Source of the DNA: an uncultured bacterium
GTDB lineage: Bacteria; Verrucomicrobiota; Kiritimatiellia; CAIKKV01; CAITUY01
Direction: 5' to 3'
Assembly (NCBI GenBank): GCA_903895695.1
Contig: CAITUY010000143.1
Span: forward strand, 1-33,304
DNA length: 33,304 nt
In this document: piece by piece, positions 14,471 through 26,614 of the stretch
How the letters are laid out: each line of letters begins with the position of its first letter
Numbering within the stretch: the first letter of the stretch is position 1
The notes under the pieces: model-generated
What the model was told of the DNA's origin: nothing
Database searches by the model: none
Seen by the model: only the letters and a program-made list of their open reading frames with translations
Position numbers and translations under genes: made by a program

Positions 14471-15250
14471 CTACTTCTGGATAATGCCGGCTATACCGAA
14501 CTCCGCCGAGCGGTCCTTGATGACCTCGATCGGCTTGCTGTTGGGGCAGTTGTCGGCCAGCATCACGCGCGGCTTGGCCCAGCGGCTGGCATTGGTCAGC
14601 ACGCGGATCACATCGGCGTTGTAGTAGATGGGGTAGGTCTCGTGACCGGGCCGGAAGTAGAAGACACGGCCGTGACCGCGCTCCCAGCAACAGCCGCTGC
14701 GGAAGACCTCGCCGCCCTCGAACCACGAGATAAAGATCAGCTTGTCGGGCGTGGGGATGTCGAACCGCTCGCCGTACATCTCGGTATTGGGCAGTTCGAA
14801 ATACTCGCCCAGGCCCGCGGTGATCGGATGGCCGGGCTCGATGTTCCAGAGGCGTTCCTTCTCGCCGGCTTCGCGCCACTTGAGCGAGCAATTCGTGCCC
14901 ATGAGCCGCCTGAAGATCTTCGAATAATGGCCGGAATGCAGCACAATCAGGCCCATGCCCTCGAGGACGCGCTTCTGCACGCGGTCGACCACAGCATCGC
15001 TCACGTCGCCATGCTTGCAGTGGCCCCACCAGGTCAGGACGTCGGTCTTGGCCAGCACCTCGGCGGTCAGTCCGTGCTCAGGCTGGTCCAGCGTCGCGGT
15101 GCGCACCTCCAAGTCGGCGGCCTGCGACAGCCCCTTGGCGATGGTGTTGTGGATGCCGGTGGGATAGACCTTCTTGACGGCTTCGTTGTGTTTTTCGTGC
15201 CAGTTTTCGTTCCAAACGGTAACTCGAGTTTTGTCGCTCATGGGTGTCAT
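14471..15250 (-). CDS. ThuA-like domain protein
   Basis: About 259 residues with the class I glutamine-amidotransferase-like fold of ThuA ([50 protein letters not shown]). ThuA-type proteins are linked to sugar metabolism in bacteria and lack a classical amidotransferase triad. Two starts are possible, ATG 15250 and ATG 15241; a GGAGG element lies 2 nt or 11 nt upstream respectively. A much longer minus-strand frame reading through dinB is a shadow. Confidence 0.85.
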   Translation of the reverse strand: MTPMSDKTRVTVWNENWHEKHNEAVKKVYPTGIHNTIAKGLSQAADLEVRTATLDQPEHGLTAEVLAKTDVLTWWGHCKHGDVSDAVVDRVQKRVLEGMGLIVLHSGHYSKIFRRLMGTNCSLKWREAGEKERLWNIEPGHPITAGLGEYFELPNTEMYGERFDIPTPDKLIFISWFEGGEVFRSGCCWERGHGRVFYFRPGHETYPIYYNADVIRVLTNASRWAKPRVMLADNCPNSKPIEVIKDRSAEFGIAGIIQK

Positions 15251-15314
15251 GTCCTCCAATAGATGGGCGGCTATACTCCGCGGGGGAGGCGAAAGAAAGC
15301 TTTTTCTTCTCCGT

Positions 15315-15343
15315 TTGCATAGGGAACGATAGTTCAGTATACT
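15315..15343 (+). promoter_or_regulatory. dinB promoter with LexA-type box in the spacer
   Basis: TTGCAT (15315-15320), a 17-bp spacer and TATACT (15338-15343) form a near-consensus sigma-70 promoter. GAAC-gata-GTTC (15324-15335) fills the spacer and matches the core of the LexA box known from Gram-positive bacteria. A second palindrome, CAGTATACTG (15335-15344), covers the -10. A repressor bound here would block RNA polymerase. Confidence 0.72.
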
Positions 15344-15367
15344 GGCGGGTAGAGAAAGGAGGACCCC

Positions 15368-16678
15368 ATGAGCGATACCCCCCTGATGCTGAGTTCCTAT
15401 CCGCGGGCCATTGTGCATCTCGATGGTGATGCGTTCTTTACGTCGGTCGAGCAGGCCATGGTGCCGGCGCTGCAGGGCCGGCCGGTGGTCACGGGCAAGG
15501 AGCGGGGGATTATTGCCTGCGCCAGTTACGAGGCCAAGGCCCTGGGCATTGCGCGCGGCATGCCGTTGTTCGATGCCAAGCGGGTCTGCCCGGAACTGGT
15601 CATTTTGCCGAGCGATTACGAGACCTACGGGATCTATTCCCGGCGCATGTTCAACATCATGCGGCGGTTCACGCCGGTGGTGGAGGAGTACTCGATCGAC
15701 GAGGCGTTTGCCGACCTGACGGGCCTGCGCCGGCTGTATCACACGTCGTACGAGGACATTGCGCGCAAGATGCAGGGCGAGATCCAGCGGGAACTGGGCC
15801 TGACCGTGTCGGTCGGCCTGGCGCCGACCAAGAGCCTGGCCAAGCTGTGCTCCAAGTTCCGCAAGCCGGCGGGGTTCATGCCGCTGGAAGGGAACGAAAT
15901 CCACCGGTTTTTGCCGCAGATTGCGCTCGAAAAGGTCTGGGGGTTTGGTCCCAACACGGTCAACCTGCTCGAAAAGCAGGGGTTGCGCACGGCCTACGAC
16001 TACGTGCTCCGGCCCGAAGGGTGGGCCGGGAAACTGCTGGGCAAGGTCGGCCGCGAAATCTGGCATGAATTGCACGGGAATGCCGTCTATCCGCTCGTCA
16101 CCGAGCCGCAGGCGCCCAAGGCCACGATCGTGAAATCCAAGACCTTCACCCCGCCCTCGGCCGACCGGGCGTTCGTGTATGCGCAACTGGTGCGCAACGT
16201 GGAGGCGGCATTTGCCCGGGCGCGGCACCACCGGGTCCGCCCGCGCCTGGTAGGGGTGGTGCTGCGGCGGCAGGATTTCCGGCACGACGGCCTGGAGGCG
16301 ACGCTCAGCCGGCCCACGGCCGTCACGTTGGAGGTGTTGCCGTTGATACGCGAGTTGTTCGACCGCGTGTATAGCGAGGGGGTCGACTACCGGGCGACCC
16401 TGGTGGCGCTGGGGGCGCTGGATAACGACAACGGCGAGCAGTTCGACCTGTTCGACGATCGGGTCCGGATCGACACGCTCCAGCGGGCGGAAGCGGCCGT
16501 GGATGCGGTCAACGAGCAGTTCGGCCGCTACACGGTCCGCTCGGCGGCCTCGTTGCCGCTGGCCGCCAAGCCGGGCCTGACGCGCGACGAGCAGCCGGCC
16601 CGCCGCACGACCGAGTTGTTCGCGGGCGAAACCGCCAAGCGCCACCTGGGGATTCCGCGGATGACGGTCGCGGTCTAA
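15368..16678 (+). CDS. dinB: DNA polymerase IV, Y-family translesion polymerase
   Basis: 436 residues. Catalytic acidic residues are D19 (VHLDGDAFF) and D111/E112 (EYSIDEAF). The palm, the thumb ([20 protein letters not shown]), the helix-hairpin-helix ([19 protein letters not shown]) and the little-finger domain are all present. QFDLF (358-362) is a sliding-clamp binding motif. The enzyme copies past damaged bases and is normally induced by SOS. ATG 15368 has AGGAGG 5 nt upstream. The promoter contains a LexA-type box. Confidence 0.95.
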   Translation: MSDTPLMLSSYPRAIVHLDGDAFFTSVEQAMVPALQGRPVVTGKERGIIACASYEAKALGIARGMPLFDAKRVCPELVILPSDYETYGIYSRRMFNIMRRFTPVVEEYSIDEAFADLTGLRRLYHTSYEDIARKMQGEIQRELGLTVSVGLAPTKSLAKLCSKFRKPAGFMPLEGNEIHRFLPQIALEKVWGFGPNTVNLLEKQGLRTAYDYVLRPEGWAGKLLGKVGREIWHELHGNAVYPLVTEPQAPKATIVKSKTFTPPSADRAFVYAQLVRNVEAAFARARHHRVRPRLVGVVLRRQDFRHDGLEATLSRPTAVTLEVLPLIRELFDRVYSEGVDYRATLVALGALDNDNGEQFDLFDDRVRIDTLQRAEAAVDAVNEQFGRYTVRSAASLPLAAKPGLTRDEQPARRTTELFAGETAKRHLGIPRMTVAV

Positions 16679-16759
16679 GATCGGTTTTTATTCTTTTTTA
16701 AGGCTTTTCGAGGCCCTTTTTACTGCCCGCCTGTTCGGTCATGAGTGCATACTGGCCTC

Positions 16760-18454
16760 ATGAAAACGAACGACATCGTCCAAGTGCTGGTGTTCTTCAT
16801 CCTGTTGATCGGCTTGGCGCCGCTGCTCGGGCGCTACATGGCTCGGGTATTCACGGGGGAATCCACGCTTCTGTCCAAGCTTCTGGCGCCTCTTGAAAAG
16901 GCGGTCTACCGGTCGGGTGGAATTCAGCCGAATGAAGAAATGTCCTGGAAACAGTACTTCCTCGCCGTGCTGATCTTCAACCTTGTCGGCATAGCCTCTT
17001 TCTGGGGCATCATGATGACTCAGGCTTGGCTCCCCCTGAATCCCATGAAGATGGGTAACGTGCCGTGGGACCTGGCCTTGAACACCGCCATCAGTTTCAT
17101 CACCAACACGAACTGGCAGGCTTACTCAGGTGAGAACACCCTGAGTTACTTCACTCAGATGGCGGGCCTCACGGTGCATAACTTCCTGAGCGCCGCGACC
17201 GGCATCGCCGTGCTGCTGGCCCTGGCCCGGGGAATGCGCCGCGCTACGGTGCAGAAGCTCGGCAATTTCTGGGTGGATGTCACCCGCAGCACCATTTACG
17301 TCCTCCTCCCGCTTGCCCTCTGCATGGCGGTGGTCCTTGCCGGTCAGGGCGTCACCCAAACCCTTTCCGCGTACGCCGAGGCCCAAACGCTGGAAGGCGC
17401 CAAGCAGGTCATTCCGCTTGGGCCCACGGCCTCCCAGGTCGCCATCAAGCAACTCGGCACCAATGGCGGCGGCTTCTTCGGGCAGAATAGCGCACATCCC
17501 TTCGAGAATCCGACGCCGCTCACTAACTTTATCGAGGTCTTCGGACTGCTGATTGTGGCCGCCTCTCTGGTCTTCACGTTTGGGCTGATGATCGGCGACC
17601 GGCGTCATGCCTGGTGCATTTTCAGCGTGATGCTGATCCTGCTGGCCGGTTCTTTCGCGGTGGCCTGGTGGGCGGAATCGCAGCCGAATCCCGTGACTGC
17701 GAACGTGCTACCCCAACTGGAAGGCAAGGAAATGCGTTTCGGGGTCATGAACAGCGTGTTATTCGCGACGGCCACGACCGGTACCTCTTGCGGCGCCGTA
17801 AACTCGATGCATGACAGTTTCATGCCAATCGCCGGCATGATGCCGCTGTGGAACCTGATGCTCGGCTGTATCGTCTTTGGCGGGGTCGGCGCCGGGCTCT
17901 ACGGCATGTTGATGCATGTGCTCATCGTCGTATTCATTGCCGGCCTGATGGTGGGCCGCACGCCGGAATACCTGGGCAAGAAGATCCAGGCCTGGGAAGC
18001 CGCCTGGGCGATCGTGGCGATTCTCCTGCCGAACATCCTGATTCTGGTGGGTTCGGCTATCGCGGTCAGCGTGCCGGCTGGACTGGCCGGACTGGGCAAT
18101 TCAGGACCGCATGGCTTGAGTGAAATCCTGTATGGCTATTCGTCCTGTGCCGCCAACAACGGCAGCGCCTTTGCCGGCCTGAGCGCCAACAGCGTGTTCT
18201 TCAACCTCTCGCTCGGGGCCGCCATGTTCATCGGACGGTTCGGCTGCATCTTCGCCGTGCTGGCTATCGCGGGAAGCCTGGCCGTGAAAAAGACCGTGCC
18301 GGCCTCACCCGGTACGTTCCCAACTGATGGCCTGACGTTTACGCTGGTCCTGCTCGGAATCATTCTGATCGTCGGGGCCTTGACGTTTTTTCCGGCTCTG
18401 TGCCTGGGACCGATCGTCGAGCACGGCTTAATGGTGTCCGGGCGGGCGTTCTAA
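16760..18454 (+). CDS. kdpA: Potassium-transporting ATPase subunit A
   Basis: About 564 residues forming the K+ channel-like subunit of the KdpFABC pump. Selectivity-filter regions are conserved: [44 protein letters not shown] and [11 protein letters not shown]. About ten membrane helices are visible. ATG 16760 is preferred over the in-frame GTG 16745 because [13 protein letters not shown] aligns with the usual N-terminus; no strong ribosome site is seen for either. It opens the kdp operon. No kdpF was found before it. Confidence 0.96.
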   Translation: MKTNDIVQVLVFFILLIGLAPLLGRYMARVFTGESTLLSKLLAPLEKAVYRSGGIQPNEEMSWKQYFLAVLIFNLVGIASFWGIMMTQAWLPLNPMKMGNVPWDLALNTAISFITNTNWQAYSGENTLSYFTQMAGLTVHNFLSAATGIAVLLALARGMRRATVQKLGNFWVDVTRSTIYVLLPLALCMAVVLAGQGVTQTLSAYAEAQTLEGAKQVIPLGPTASQVAIKQLGTNGGGFFGQNSAHPFENPTPLTNFIEVFGLLIVAASLVFTFGLMIGDRRHAWCIFSVMLILLAGSFAVAWWAESQPNPVTANVLPQLEGKEMRFGVMNSVLFATATTGTSCGAVNSMHDSFMPIAGMMPLWNLMLGCIVFGGVGAGLYGMLMHVLIVVFIAGLMVGRTPEYLGKKIQAWEAAWAIVAILLPNILILVGSAIAVSVPAGLAGLGNSGPHGLSEILYGYSSCAANNGSAFAGLSANSVFFNLSLGAAMFIGRFGCIFAVLAIAGSLAVKKTVPASPGTFPTDGLTFTLVLLGIILIVGALTFFPALCLGPIVEHGLMVSGRAF

Positions 18455-18468
18455 CTGGAGAAGTCATC

Positions 18469-20547
<2,079 letters not shown>

Positions 20548-20561
20548 AAAGGAGTTGCACC

Positions 20562-21149
20562 ATGACTAAACTGATTATGCAATCGTTGAGGCTGACACTC
20601 GCGTTCACCGTGCTAACCGGGTTGGCCTATCCGCTGCTCGTCACAGGAATCGCCAAGGCATTCTTCCGCGATCAGGCCAACGGCAGCCTCGTGAGCCGCA
20701 ACGGTCGGACCGTGGGCAGCGCGCTTCTATCGCAGAAGTTTGAGGGCCAGCGCTTTTTTTGGCCCCGGCCTTCCGCATCGGATTTCGGGGCCGTGCCGTC
20801 CGGCGCCAGCAACCTGGGTCCCACCAGCCAGATACTCCAGTCTAATGTTCTGGCCCGCGTGCAGGCATTCCGGGGTGCGCACGCGATGTCGGGAAGCGCC
20901 TCGGTTCCCGCCGATATGGTGTTTCAGTCCGGCAGCGGTCTTGATCCTCACATCAGCCCCCTATCCGCCGAGTTGCAGATCCACCGAATAGCCGGGGCCC
21001 GGAAGACGTCCGATTCCGCGCTGGCGGCCCTGGTTGCGAGGTTCACCGAGCCGCCTCAGTTCGGGTTTCTGGGCGAGTTCCGGGTAAATGTTTTGCTGCT
21101 CAACTTGGCTCTGGATCAAGAGCCGAAGGTCGGATCCGACGTGCACTAG
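20562..21149 (+). CDS. kdpC: Potassium-transporting ATPase subunit C
   Basis: 195 residues with one N-terminal membrane helix (LTLAFTVLTGLAYPLLVTGI) and conserved KdpC motifs (GQRFFWPRPSA, ASNLGPTS, SGSGLDPHISP). KdpC stabilises the complex and aids catalysis. ATG 20562 has AAGGAG at a good distance. Confidence 0.96.
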   Translation: MTKLIMQSLRLTLAFTVLTGLAYPLLVTGIAKAFFRDQANGSLVSRNGRTVGSALLSQKFEGQRFFWPRPSASDFGAVPSGASNLGPTSQILQSNVLARVQAFRGAHAMSGSASVPADMVFQSGSGLDPHISPLSAELQIHRIAGARKTSDSALAALVARFTEPPQFGFLGEFRVNVLLLNLALDQEPKVGSDVH

Positions 21150-21232
21150 CAGGAGCACCGGCGGAGGACCGCCGGCGCCAGTCCATATTGAAGCGGTAGA
21201 GTAGAGACTGTTGAGAGTTAGGGAGTAACGCC

Positions 21233-22036
21233 ATGAAAACGGTCATCGGAAATCGGGCACTGTTCATCAGACTCGCGAAGATCCTCGTATTTGCTGCTGC
21301 CATTCTGGGCGCGACGAAGCTTACGTTGGAGTTCGCCACGCTCACCGGCGCCTCCACGGCTGCCTTCGGGTTCCTCATTATCGTGCTTTTGTCGGCATTC
21401 TTTGGCGACTTCGCTGTTGCCGTTACCACATCGGTCGTGGCGACGCTATGCTTCGATTACTTCTATTTGCCGCCGGTTGGAACGTTCAATATTGCCGCCT
21501 TCTCGGATTGGATTTCGTTGGCAGCCTTCCTGCTGGCCTCCGTGATCATCAGTCGTCTGACGGCCTCGGCGGCCGAGAACAGGGCAAGAGCACTTATGCT
21601 GAGCAAGAGCCTGGTGCAATTGAGAGAGTTTGGAGAGTGGATCTTATGCGTGCCTCCCGACCAGATCACACTCTCCGGCATAGCCAGGCAGGTCCTGCAT
21701 GTGTTCTCGCTCGAATACTGTTCGATCCATGTGTACGGCGAGGGGAAATGGCAACACTACACCGGGGCCGCAGCGTCCGACGTCTCGCGGGAAGTGGAGA
21801 ATCGGGTGGAACGCGTTCAGGACCATTTGACGGATTTGGAGGAACTGGCAGATGAGCATCTGCTGGGGGTGCGGTACATGCCGATCAACCGGGGCATGAC
21901 ACCGCTGGCGGTGCTGGCCATCAAGAGCGACACGTTGCCGGTCGATGCCCTCGGATCCTTGGCGTATCTGATTGGCGTCAAGTTGGGCGTCAGGGCTGAC
22001 GACAAACGATCACCAACGCCAAATGCCAATCTCTAG
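21233..22036 (+). CDS. Kinase-less DUF4118/GAF-like sensor protein
   Basis: 267 residues. Residues 10-110 contain about four membrane helices matching the DUF4118 sensor region of KdpD (FDYFYLPPVGTFNIAAFSDW, then ISLAAFLLASVIISRLTA). After a short coiled linker comes a soluble region that resembles a GAF domain. There is no Usp, HisKA or HATPase domain, so it cannot be a kinase. Lying between kdpC and kdpD, it may sense conditions together with KdpD or modulate it. GGGAG precedes ATG 21233. Confidence 0.78.
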   Translation: MKTVIGNRALFIRLAKILVFAAAILGATKLTLEFATLTGASTAAFGFLIIVLLSAFFGDFAVAVTTSVVATLCFDYFYLPPVGTFNIAAFSDWISLAAFLLASVIISRLTASAAENRARALMLSKSLVQLREFGEWILCVPPDQITLSGIARQVLHVFSLEYCSIHVYGEGKWQHYTGAAASDVSREVENRVERVQDHLTDLEELADEHLLGVRYMPINRGMTPLAVLAIKSDTLPVDALGSLAYLIGVKLGVRADDKRSPTPNANL

Positions 22037-22114
22037 ATCGCCTGTTTCGGTGCGCGGCGGGGCCGATGTTTTATTCTTCAAGCCGGGCCCTGATGCGTTA
22101 CTATCCCCTCTGCC

Positions 22115-24796
22115 ATGAGTGACGATACCCGACCGAACCCCGACGCCTTGCTGGCGGCAATCAAGCAAGCCGAGAGCGACCGGCACCGCGGCCGCCTGAC
22201 GGTATTCCTCGGCATGTGCGCTGGGGTCGGCAAGACCTGCTCGATGCTTAAGGCGGCCGCTCAGCGCCAGGCCGAGGGCGTCGACCTGGTGGCGGCCGTC
22301 GTCGAAACGCACGGGCGGTCCGAGACGATCGCATTGTTGAAGGGCTTGCCGACCGTTCCGGCCCGGCGGATCGAGTACCGGGGCGCCGTGTTGGAAGAGA
22401 TGGACCTGGACGCGGTTCTGCAGCGCCGGCCGCAGGTCGTGTTGGTGGACGAACTTGCCCACAGCAACGCGCCGGGCAGCCGCCACCCAAAACGCTACCA
22501 GGATGTGCTCGAATTGCTCGATGCGGGGATCGACGTCTTCACGACGCTCAACGTCCAGCACATCGAGAGCCGGGTCGACGTGGTGCACCAGATCACCGGC
22601 GTTACGATCCGCGAAACCGTGCCGGACACGGTGCTGGACCAGGCCGACGAGGTCCAGTTGGTCGACGTAACGCCGGAGGAACTGCGGGAGCGTTTGGCGG
22701 ACGGCAAAGTCTATCTCGGCGACATGGCCCGTACCGCGGCCGACTGGTTCTTCCGGCAGGAGAATCTGACGGCCTTGCGCGAACTGGCGCTGCGCCTCAC
22801 GGCAGAGCGCGTCAATCAGGATTTGCGCGATGTCATGGCCACACGGCAGATCGCTGGTCCCTGGAAGACCACCGTCAAGCTCATGGTGGCGATCGGTCCG
22901 AGCCCCTTTGCCGAAGGACTGATCCGATGGACGCGGCGGGCAGCGGCCACACAGGGCGCTAACTGGGTGGCCATCCACGTCGATTCCGGCCGGGCCCTCA
23001 CGGAGCAGGAGAAGGCCCGCCTGGCCAAAACGCTGACCCTGGCCCGGCAACTGGGGGCGCAGGTGATGACGCTGCCCGGCGCCGACCTGATCGAAACGGT
23101 CTTGCGCGTGGCGCGGGAAGAGAACGTCACCCAGATTGTCGTTGGCAAGACCATGGGCTCCCCGTGGATCGAATTCCTCAGGGGCGGCTCGTATGTCGAG
23201 CGTCTCATCCGGCGGAGCGGCGAAATCGATGTGTGCGTTGTGCCGGCGGAGCAGGGGACGGGCGCCCGTCCAGTCTGGCGCGCAGCCGCCTCGTTCCGGC
23301 CGTATCAGTTGGAGATTGGCGTCGGTCTGGCCGCGGTGGTGGCGGTGACGGCCGTGTGCTGGTGCGTGCAGGCCTTCACGGGCTACTGGGCCATCGCCTT
23401 GATCTACCTGTCGCTGGTCGTGTTCCTGGCCACGCAACTGCGTCGCGGAACCATGCTGTTGGTGGCGGCCGCCAGCGCGGTGCTGTGGGATTTCTTCTTC
23501 ATCCCGCCCGCGTTCACTCTCAGGATTCACCAGTTCCACGACGCGTTAATGTTTGTCATGTATTTCGTCGTGGCCATGGTCATCGGGCAGTTGACGGCGC
23601 GCCTGAGGTTCCGGGAACTGGCGGAGCGCAAGCGGGTGCAGCGGACGGCGGCTTTGTATCGGCTGGCCCAGGGCGTCGTGGAAAGCACCACGCTGGACGA
23701 AGGGTTGCGCCGGGCCGTGGCGGAGATCGATACGGCGTTCGCGGCGCAGTCGGCGGTAGTGCTGGTGGGGGATAACGGGCAACTGGGCGAGCAGGCCCAT
23801 CCGGCCAGCACGTGGCAACTGAGCGAGAAGGAGAAAAGCGTGGCGGCGTGGGCGCTCATGCATGGGCAGCCCGCGGGCCGCCACACCGACACGCTGCCCG
23901 AGTCGGATTGCCTGCACCTGCCGCTCCACACCCCCAAGAACAAGGTGGGCGTGCTCGCGGTCCATTTCAATACGCGCCAATCTCAGGCCCTCGACGAACG
24001 CGAACTGCTGGAGACGTTCGCCGACCAGATTGCCGTGATGGTCGAACGCTACTGGCTCATCCAGCAGGCCGGGCGTGCCCAGTTGGCCGAAGAGTCAGAA
24101 CGGCTCTACAAGACGCTGTTCGACTGCGTTTCGCACGAGATAAAAACGCCGCTGTCCGTGATCCAGGCGGCCACCGGCGAACTGGCCCTGGTGTTCGACC
24201 TGGTGGCCGAGGCCCGCGGCGCGCTGCCCTTTCTCAAGGATATCGAAACCGCCTCCCGCCGCCTGGGCCGCATCGTGGACAACCTGCTGAGCATGACGCG
24301 GATCGAATCGGTCCGCTACAAACTCGAAGCCGTGTGGTGCGATGTGGACGAACTCGTGGCGTCGGCGCGCCAGCAGGTGGGCGACCTTCTCACGCGCCAC
24401 CGGCTGGATGTCCGGGTGCCGGAGGGCATACCATCGGTCAAGGTCGACTCGGGATTCGTGGAACAGGCGCTGGCCAACCTGCTTGCCAACGCCGCGCAAT
24501 ACAGCCCGCCCGCAACCACGATCACGGTCACCGCGCAGATCGACGGGCCGTTCCTCGTGTTGCGTGTTGTTGACGAGGGGCCGGGGCTGCCCCCGGAGGT
24601 AGGCAACCACGTGTTCGAAAAGTTTTACCGGGCGCCCAGCGCGCCGGCGGGCGGGATCGGCCTGGGCCTCTCCATTGTTCGGGGCCTGATGCACGCGTTG
24701 GGCGGCGAGGTCTCCACCGAGAACAACACGGACCGGGGCGCCACCTTCACCTTGCGGATTCCCGTGGAAACGAAGACAGTACCGGCCAGCCCATGA
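22115..24796 (+). CDS. kdpD: Osmosensitive K+ channel sensor histidine kinase
   Basis: 893 residues with the full KdpD layout: N-terminal KdpD domain with Walker A GMCAGVGKT (K40) and Walker B VLVDELAHSN, a Usp-like domain (about 250-375), DUF4118 with four membrane helices (about 395-500), GAF, HisKA with H674 (SHEIKTPLSV) and HATPase_c (ANLLANAAQYS, VDEGPGLPPE, GIGLGLSIVRGL). It phosphorylates KdpE when K+ is scarce. Its stop overlaps kdpE by ATGA. Confidence 0.96.
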   Translation: MSDDTRPNPDALLAAIKQAESDRHRGRLTVFLGMCAGVGKTCSMLKAAAQRQAEGVDLVAAVVETHGRSETIALLKGLPTVPARRIEYRGAVLEEMDLDAVLQRRPQVVLVDELAHSNAPGSRHPKRYQDVLELLDAGIDVFTTLNVQHIESRVDVVHQITGVTIRETVPDTVLDQADEVQLVDVTPEELRERLADGKVYLGDMARTAADWFFRQENLTALRELALRLTAERVNQDLRDVMATRQIAGPWKTTVKLMVAIGPSPFAEGLIRWTRRAAATQGANWVAIHVDSGRALTEQEKARLAKTLTLARQLGAQVMTLPGADLIETVLRVAREENVTQIVVGKTMGSPWIEFLRGGSYVERLIRRSGEIDVCVVPAEQGTGARPVWRAAASFRPYQLEIGVGLAAVVAVTAVCWCVQAFTGYWAIALIYLSLVVFLATQLRRGTMLLVAAASAVLWDFFFIPPAFTLRIHQFHDALMFVMYFVVAMVIGQLTARLRFRELAERKRVQRTAALYRLAQGVVESTTLDEGLRRAVAEIDTAFAAQSAVVLVGDNGQLGEQAHPASTWQLSEKEKSVAAWALMHGQPAGRHTDTLPESDCLHLPLHTPKNKVGVLAVHFNTRQSQALDERELLETFADQIAVMVERYWLIQQAGRAQLAEESERLYKTLFDCVSHEIKTPLSVIQAATGELALVFDLVAEARGALPFLKDIETASRRLGRIVDNLLSMTRIESVRYKLEAVWCDVDELVASARQQVGDLLTRHRLDVRVPEGIPSVKVDSGFVEQALANLLANAAQYSPPATTITVTAQIDGPFLVLRVVDEGPGLPPEVGNHVFEKFYRAPSAPAGGIGLGLSIVRGLMHALGGEVSTENNTDRGATFTLRIPVETKTVPASP

Positions 24797-25494
24797 GCGA
24801 CGCCCCTGGCAAGCCCGTAGCCCTGATTGTTGACGACGAGGTGCAGATCCGCCGTCTGCTGCGCGTGGCCCTTGAGTCCGAAGGCTACCTCGTCCATGAG
24901 GCGGCGGCCGGGCAGGAAGGCTTATCCGCCGCCGCGTTCCGGCGGCCCGACGTGATCGTCCTCGACCTCGGCCTGCCCGATCTGGACGGCGCTGTGGTCC
25001 TGAAGCGCCTGCGCGAATGGAGCCAGGTCCCGGTGCTCGTGCTCTCGGTCCGGCAGGACGTGGCCGGGAAGGTGGCCGCCCTGGACTTGGGGGCCGACGA
25101 CTACCTGACCAAGCCGTTTCACGCCGCCGAGTTGACCGCGCGTTTGCGCGCGATCCGTCGGCACTCGCCCCAGGAACCCGCCGTCGCGGTCTACGCGTCC
25201 GGTCCGCTCCGCGTGGATTTTGTGGCCCGCCAGGTGTTCGTGGACGGCGATGAAGTTCACCTGACCGCGACGGAATACGCGCTGCTGCGCGTGCTGGCCC
25301 AGCAGGCGGGCAAGGTCGTGACGCACCGCCAGTTATTGCGGGACGTGTGGGGCCCCCAGTCCGAGGAGCAGTCGCAGTACCTGCGCGTCTACATGAACCA
25401 CCTGCGCCGGAAGATCGAGGCCGACCCCACGCAGCCCCGCCTGATCAAGACCGAGACCGGCATCGGCTACCGCCTGCTCGATGCCGAGCGCTGA
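24793..25494 (+). CDS. kdpE: KDP operon response regulator
   Basis: 233 residues, OmpR family. Receiver domain with acidic pair in LIVDDE, phospho-acceptor D58 (VLDLGLPD) and K107 (LTKPF). The C-terminal winged helix shows LTATEYALLRVLAQQAGKVV and the RVYMNHLRRKIE recognition region. It activates kdp transcription in characterised systems. Translationally coupled to kdpD (ATGA overlap). Confidence 0.96.
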   Translation: MSDAPGKPVALIVDDEVQIRRLLRVALESEGYLVHEAAAGQEGLSAAAFRRPDVIVLDLGLPDLDGAVVLKRLREWSQVPVLVLSVRQDVAGKVAALDLGADDYLTKPFHAAELTARLRAIRRHSPQEPAVAVYASGPLRVDFVARQVFVDGDEVHLTATEYALLRVLAQQAGKVVTHRQLLRDVWGPQSEEQSQYLRVYMNHLRRKIEADPTQPRLIKTETGIGYRLLDAER

Positions 25495-25544
25495 ATTCGT
25501 GTTCGAACCGGGGCGGCGGCGTGGGACGCGTCTTCAGCCGGCTG

Positions 25545-26549
25545 CTAAGCCACCTTCACCACCATCTTGCCTAAGTTATGCCCCTGGAAGAGCCCGAGGA
25601 AGGCGTCGACCGCGTTGTCGATGCCTTCCGCGATCGTCTCCTTGTGCTTTAGTTTCCCGGTGCGAAGATAGCCGGCCATCTCTTTTTCAAACGCGCCTTG
25701 ACGAGCCAGCCAATCTCGAACGAGGAACCCCTTCATCGTCAGGCGCTTGGTGATCATGTTGGAAAGGTTGGCCGGACCGGGGATCGGCTGTTCGGCGTTA
25801 TAGCTGGAGATACCGCCGCAGGCAACGATCCGACCGTGCGTACGCAGCGCCGAGAGCGCGGCTTCAAGCGTTGCTCCGCCCACATTGTCAAAGTAGACAT
25901 CGATTCCGTCCGGCGCCTCCTGCGCCAGTTGGTCAGGTATCGGCCCGTCTTTGTAGTTGAAGGCGCCGTCAAAACCGCACTCATCGCGCAGAAACCGGAC
26001 CTTTGCCGCCGACCCGGCTGACCCGATGACGCGGCATCCCCGCAGTTTGGCGAGTTGCCCGGCTACACTGCCGACGGCTCCGGCGGCCCCCGAGATGAAG
26101 ACGACATCGCTCGCGGTCACATCCGCCAGGTTCAGCCCGACCCAGGCGGTCATGCCCGTCAGGCCGAGGGCACCGAGGTAAACCGAGAGCGGCTGAACGT
26201 CGCGGCTGACGGGATGTAGAAATTTCGGCGAAGCGACGAAGTATTCCCGCCAGCCGAAACTGGACGTGACGAAATCGCCCGGCTTGAAGTCCTTGGCACG
26301 CGACTCGATGACTTCGCCGACAGCGCCGCCCTCGAGCGGTTGGCCCAACTCAAACGGAGGAATATAGGATTCCCCGGCATTCATGCGGCCGCGCATGTAA
26401 GGATCCACCGACATGAATAGGTTGCGCACCAGCACTTGCTGGTCGCGGCGTGGCTCGAGTTCGGTTTGCGCCAGGGCAAAGTTGGCAGCGGTCGGCATGC
26501 CGTTGGGGCGTGAGGCCAGGCGAATCTCCCGACTGATCATGCGTGTCAT
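25545..26549 (-). CDS. NADP-dependent oxidoreductase, MDR superfamily (CurA-like)
   Basis: 334 residues of the zinc-free medium-chain reductase group that includes leukotriene B4 dehydrogenase and the curcumin reductase CurA. Visible motifs: MSVDPYMRGRM, GLTGMTAWVGL, the Rossmann loop SGAAGAVGSVAGQLAK, and DNVGGATLEAAL. It reduces carbon-carbon double bonds of enones with NADPH. ATG 26549 has AGGAG 6 nt upstream; a longer frame to 26783 is discarded. Convergent with kdpE. Confidence 0.9.
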   Translation of the reverse strand: MTRMISREIRLASRPNGMPTAANFALAQTELEPRRDQQVLVRNLFMSVDPYMRGRMNAGESYIPPFELGQPLEGGAVGEVIESRAKDFKPGDFVTSSFGWREYFVASPKFLHPVSRDVQPLSVYLGALGLTGMTAWVGLNLADVTASDVVFISGAAGAVGSVAGQLAKLRGCRVIGSAGSAAKVRFLRDECGFDGAFNYKDGPIPDQLAQEAPDGIDVYFDNVGGATLEAALSALRTHGRIVACGGISSYNAEQPIPGPANLSNMITKRLTMKGFLVRDWLARQGAFEKEMAGYLRTGKLKHKETIAEGIDNAVDAFLGLFQGHNLGKMVVKVA

Positions 26550-26614
26550 GGGTGTCTCCTCTGAAAGCAGGCCAGGGGCTCGCCCGCGGCCCGGGGAAAA
26601 TCCGGCCATAGGGC

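Noticed and set aside
13273..14484. A 403-residue plus-strand frame
   Set aside because: Antisense to the URO-D-family gene, which has clear motifs on the minus strand.
14471..16645. A 724-residue minus-strand frame joining the ThuA-like protein to a long upstream region
   Set aside because: The upstream part lies antisense to dinB and has the Arg/His/Pro-rich look of a high-GC shadow. The ThuA homology starts at about 15250.
16679..16759. kdpF or a riboswitch before kdpA
   Set aside because: No small hydrophobic frame and no recognisable riboswitch fold in this short T-rich gap.
22010..23539. A 509-residue minus-strand frame
   Set aside because: Antisense to kdpD, whose domains are unambiguous; composition is that of a shadow.
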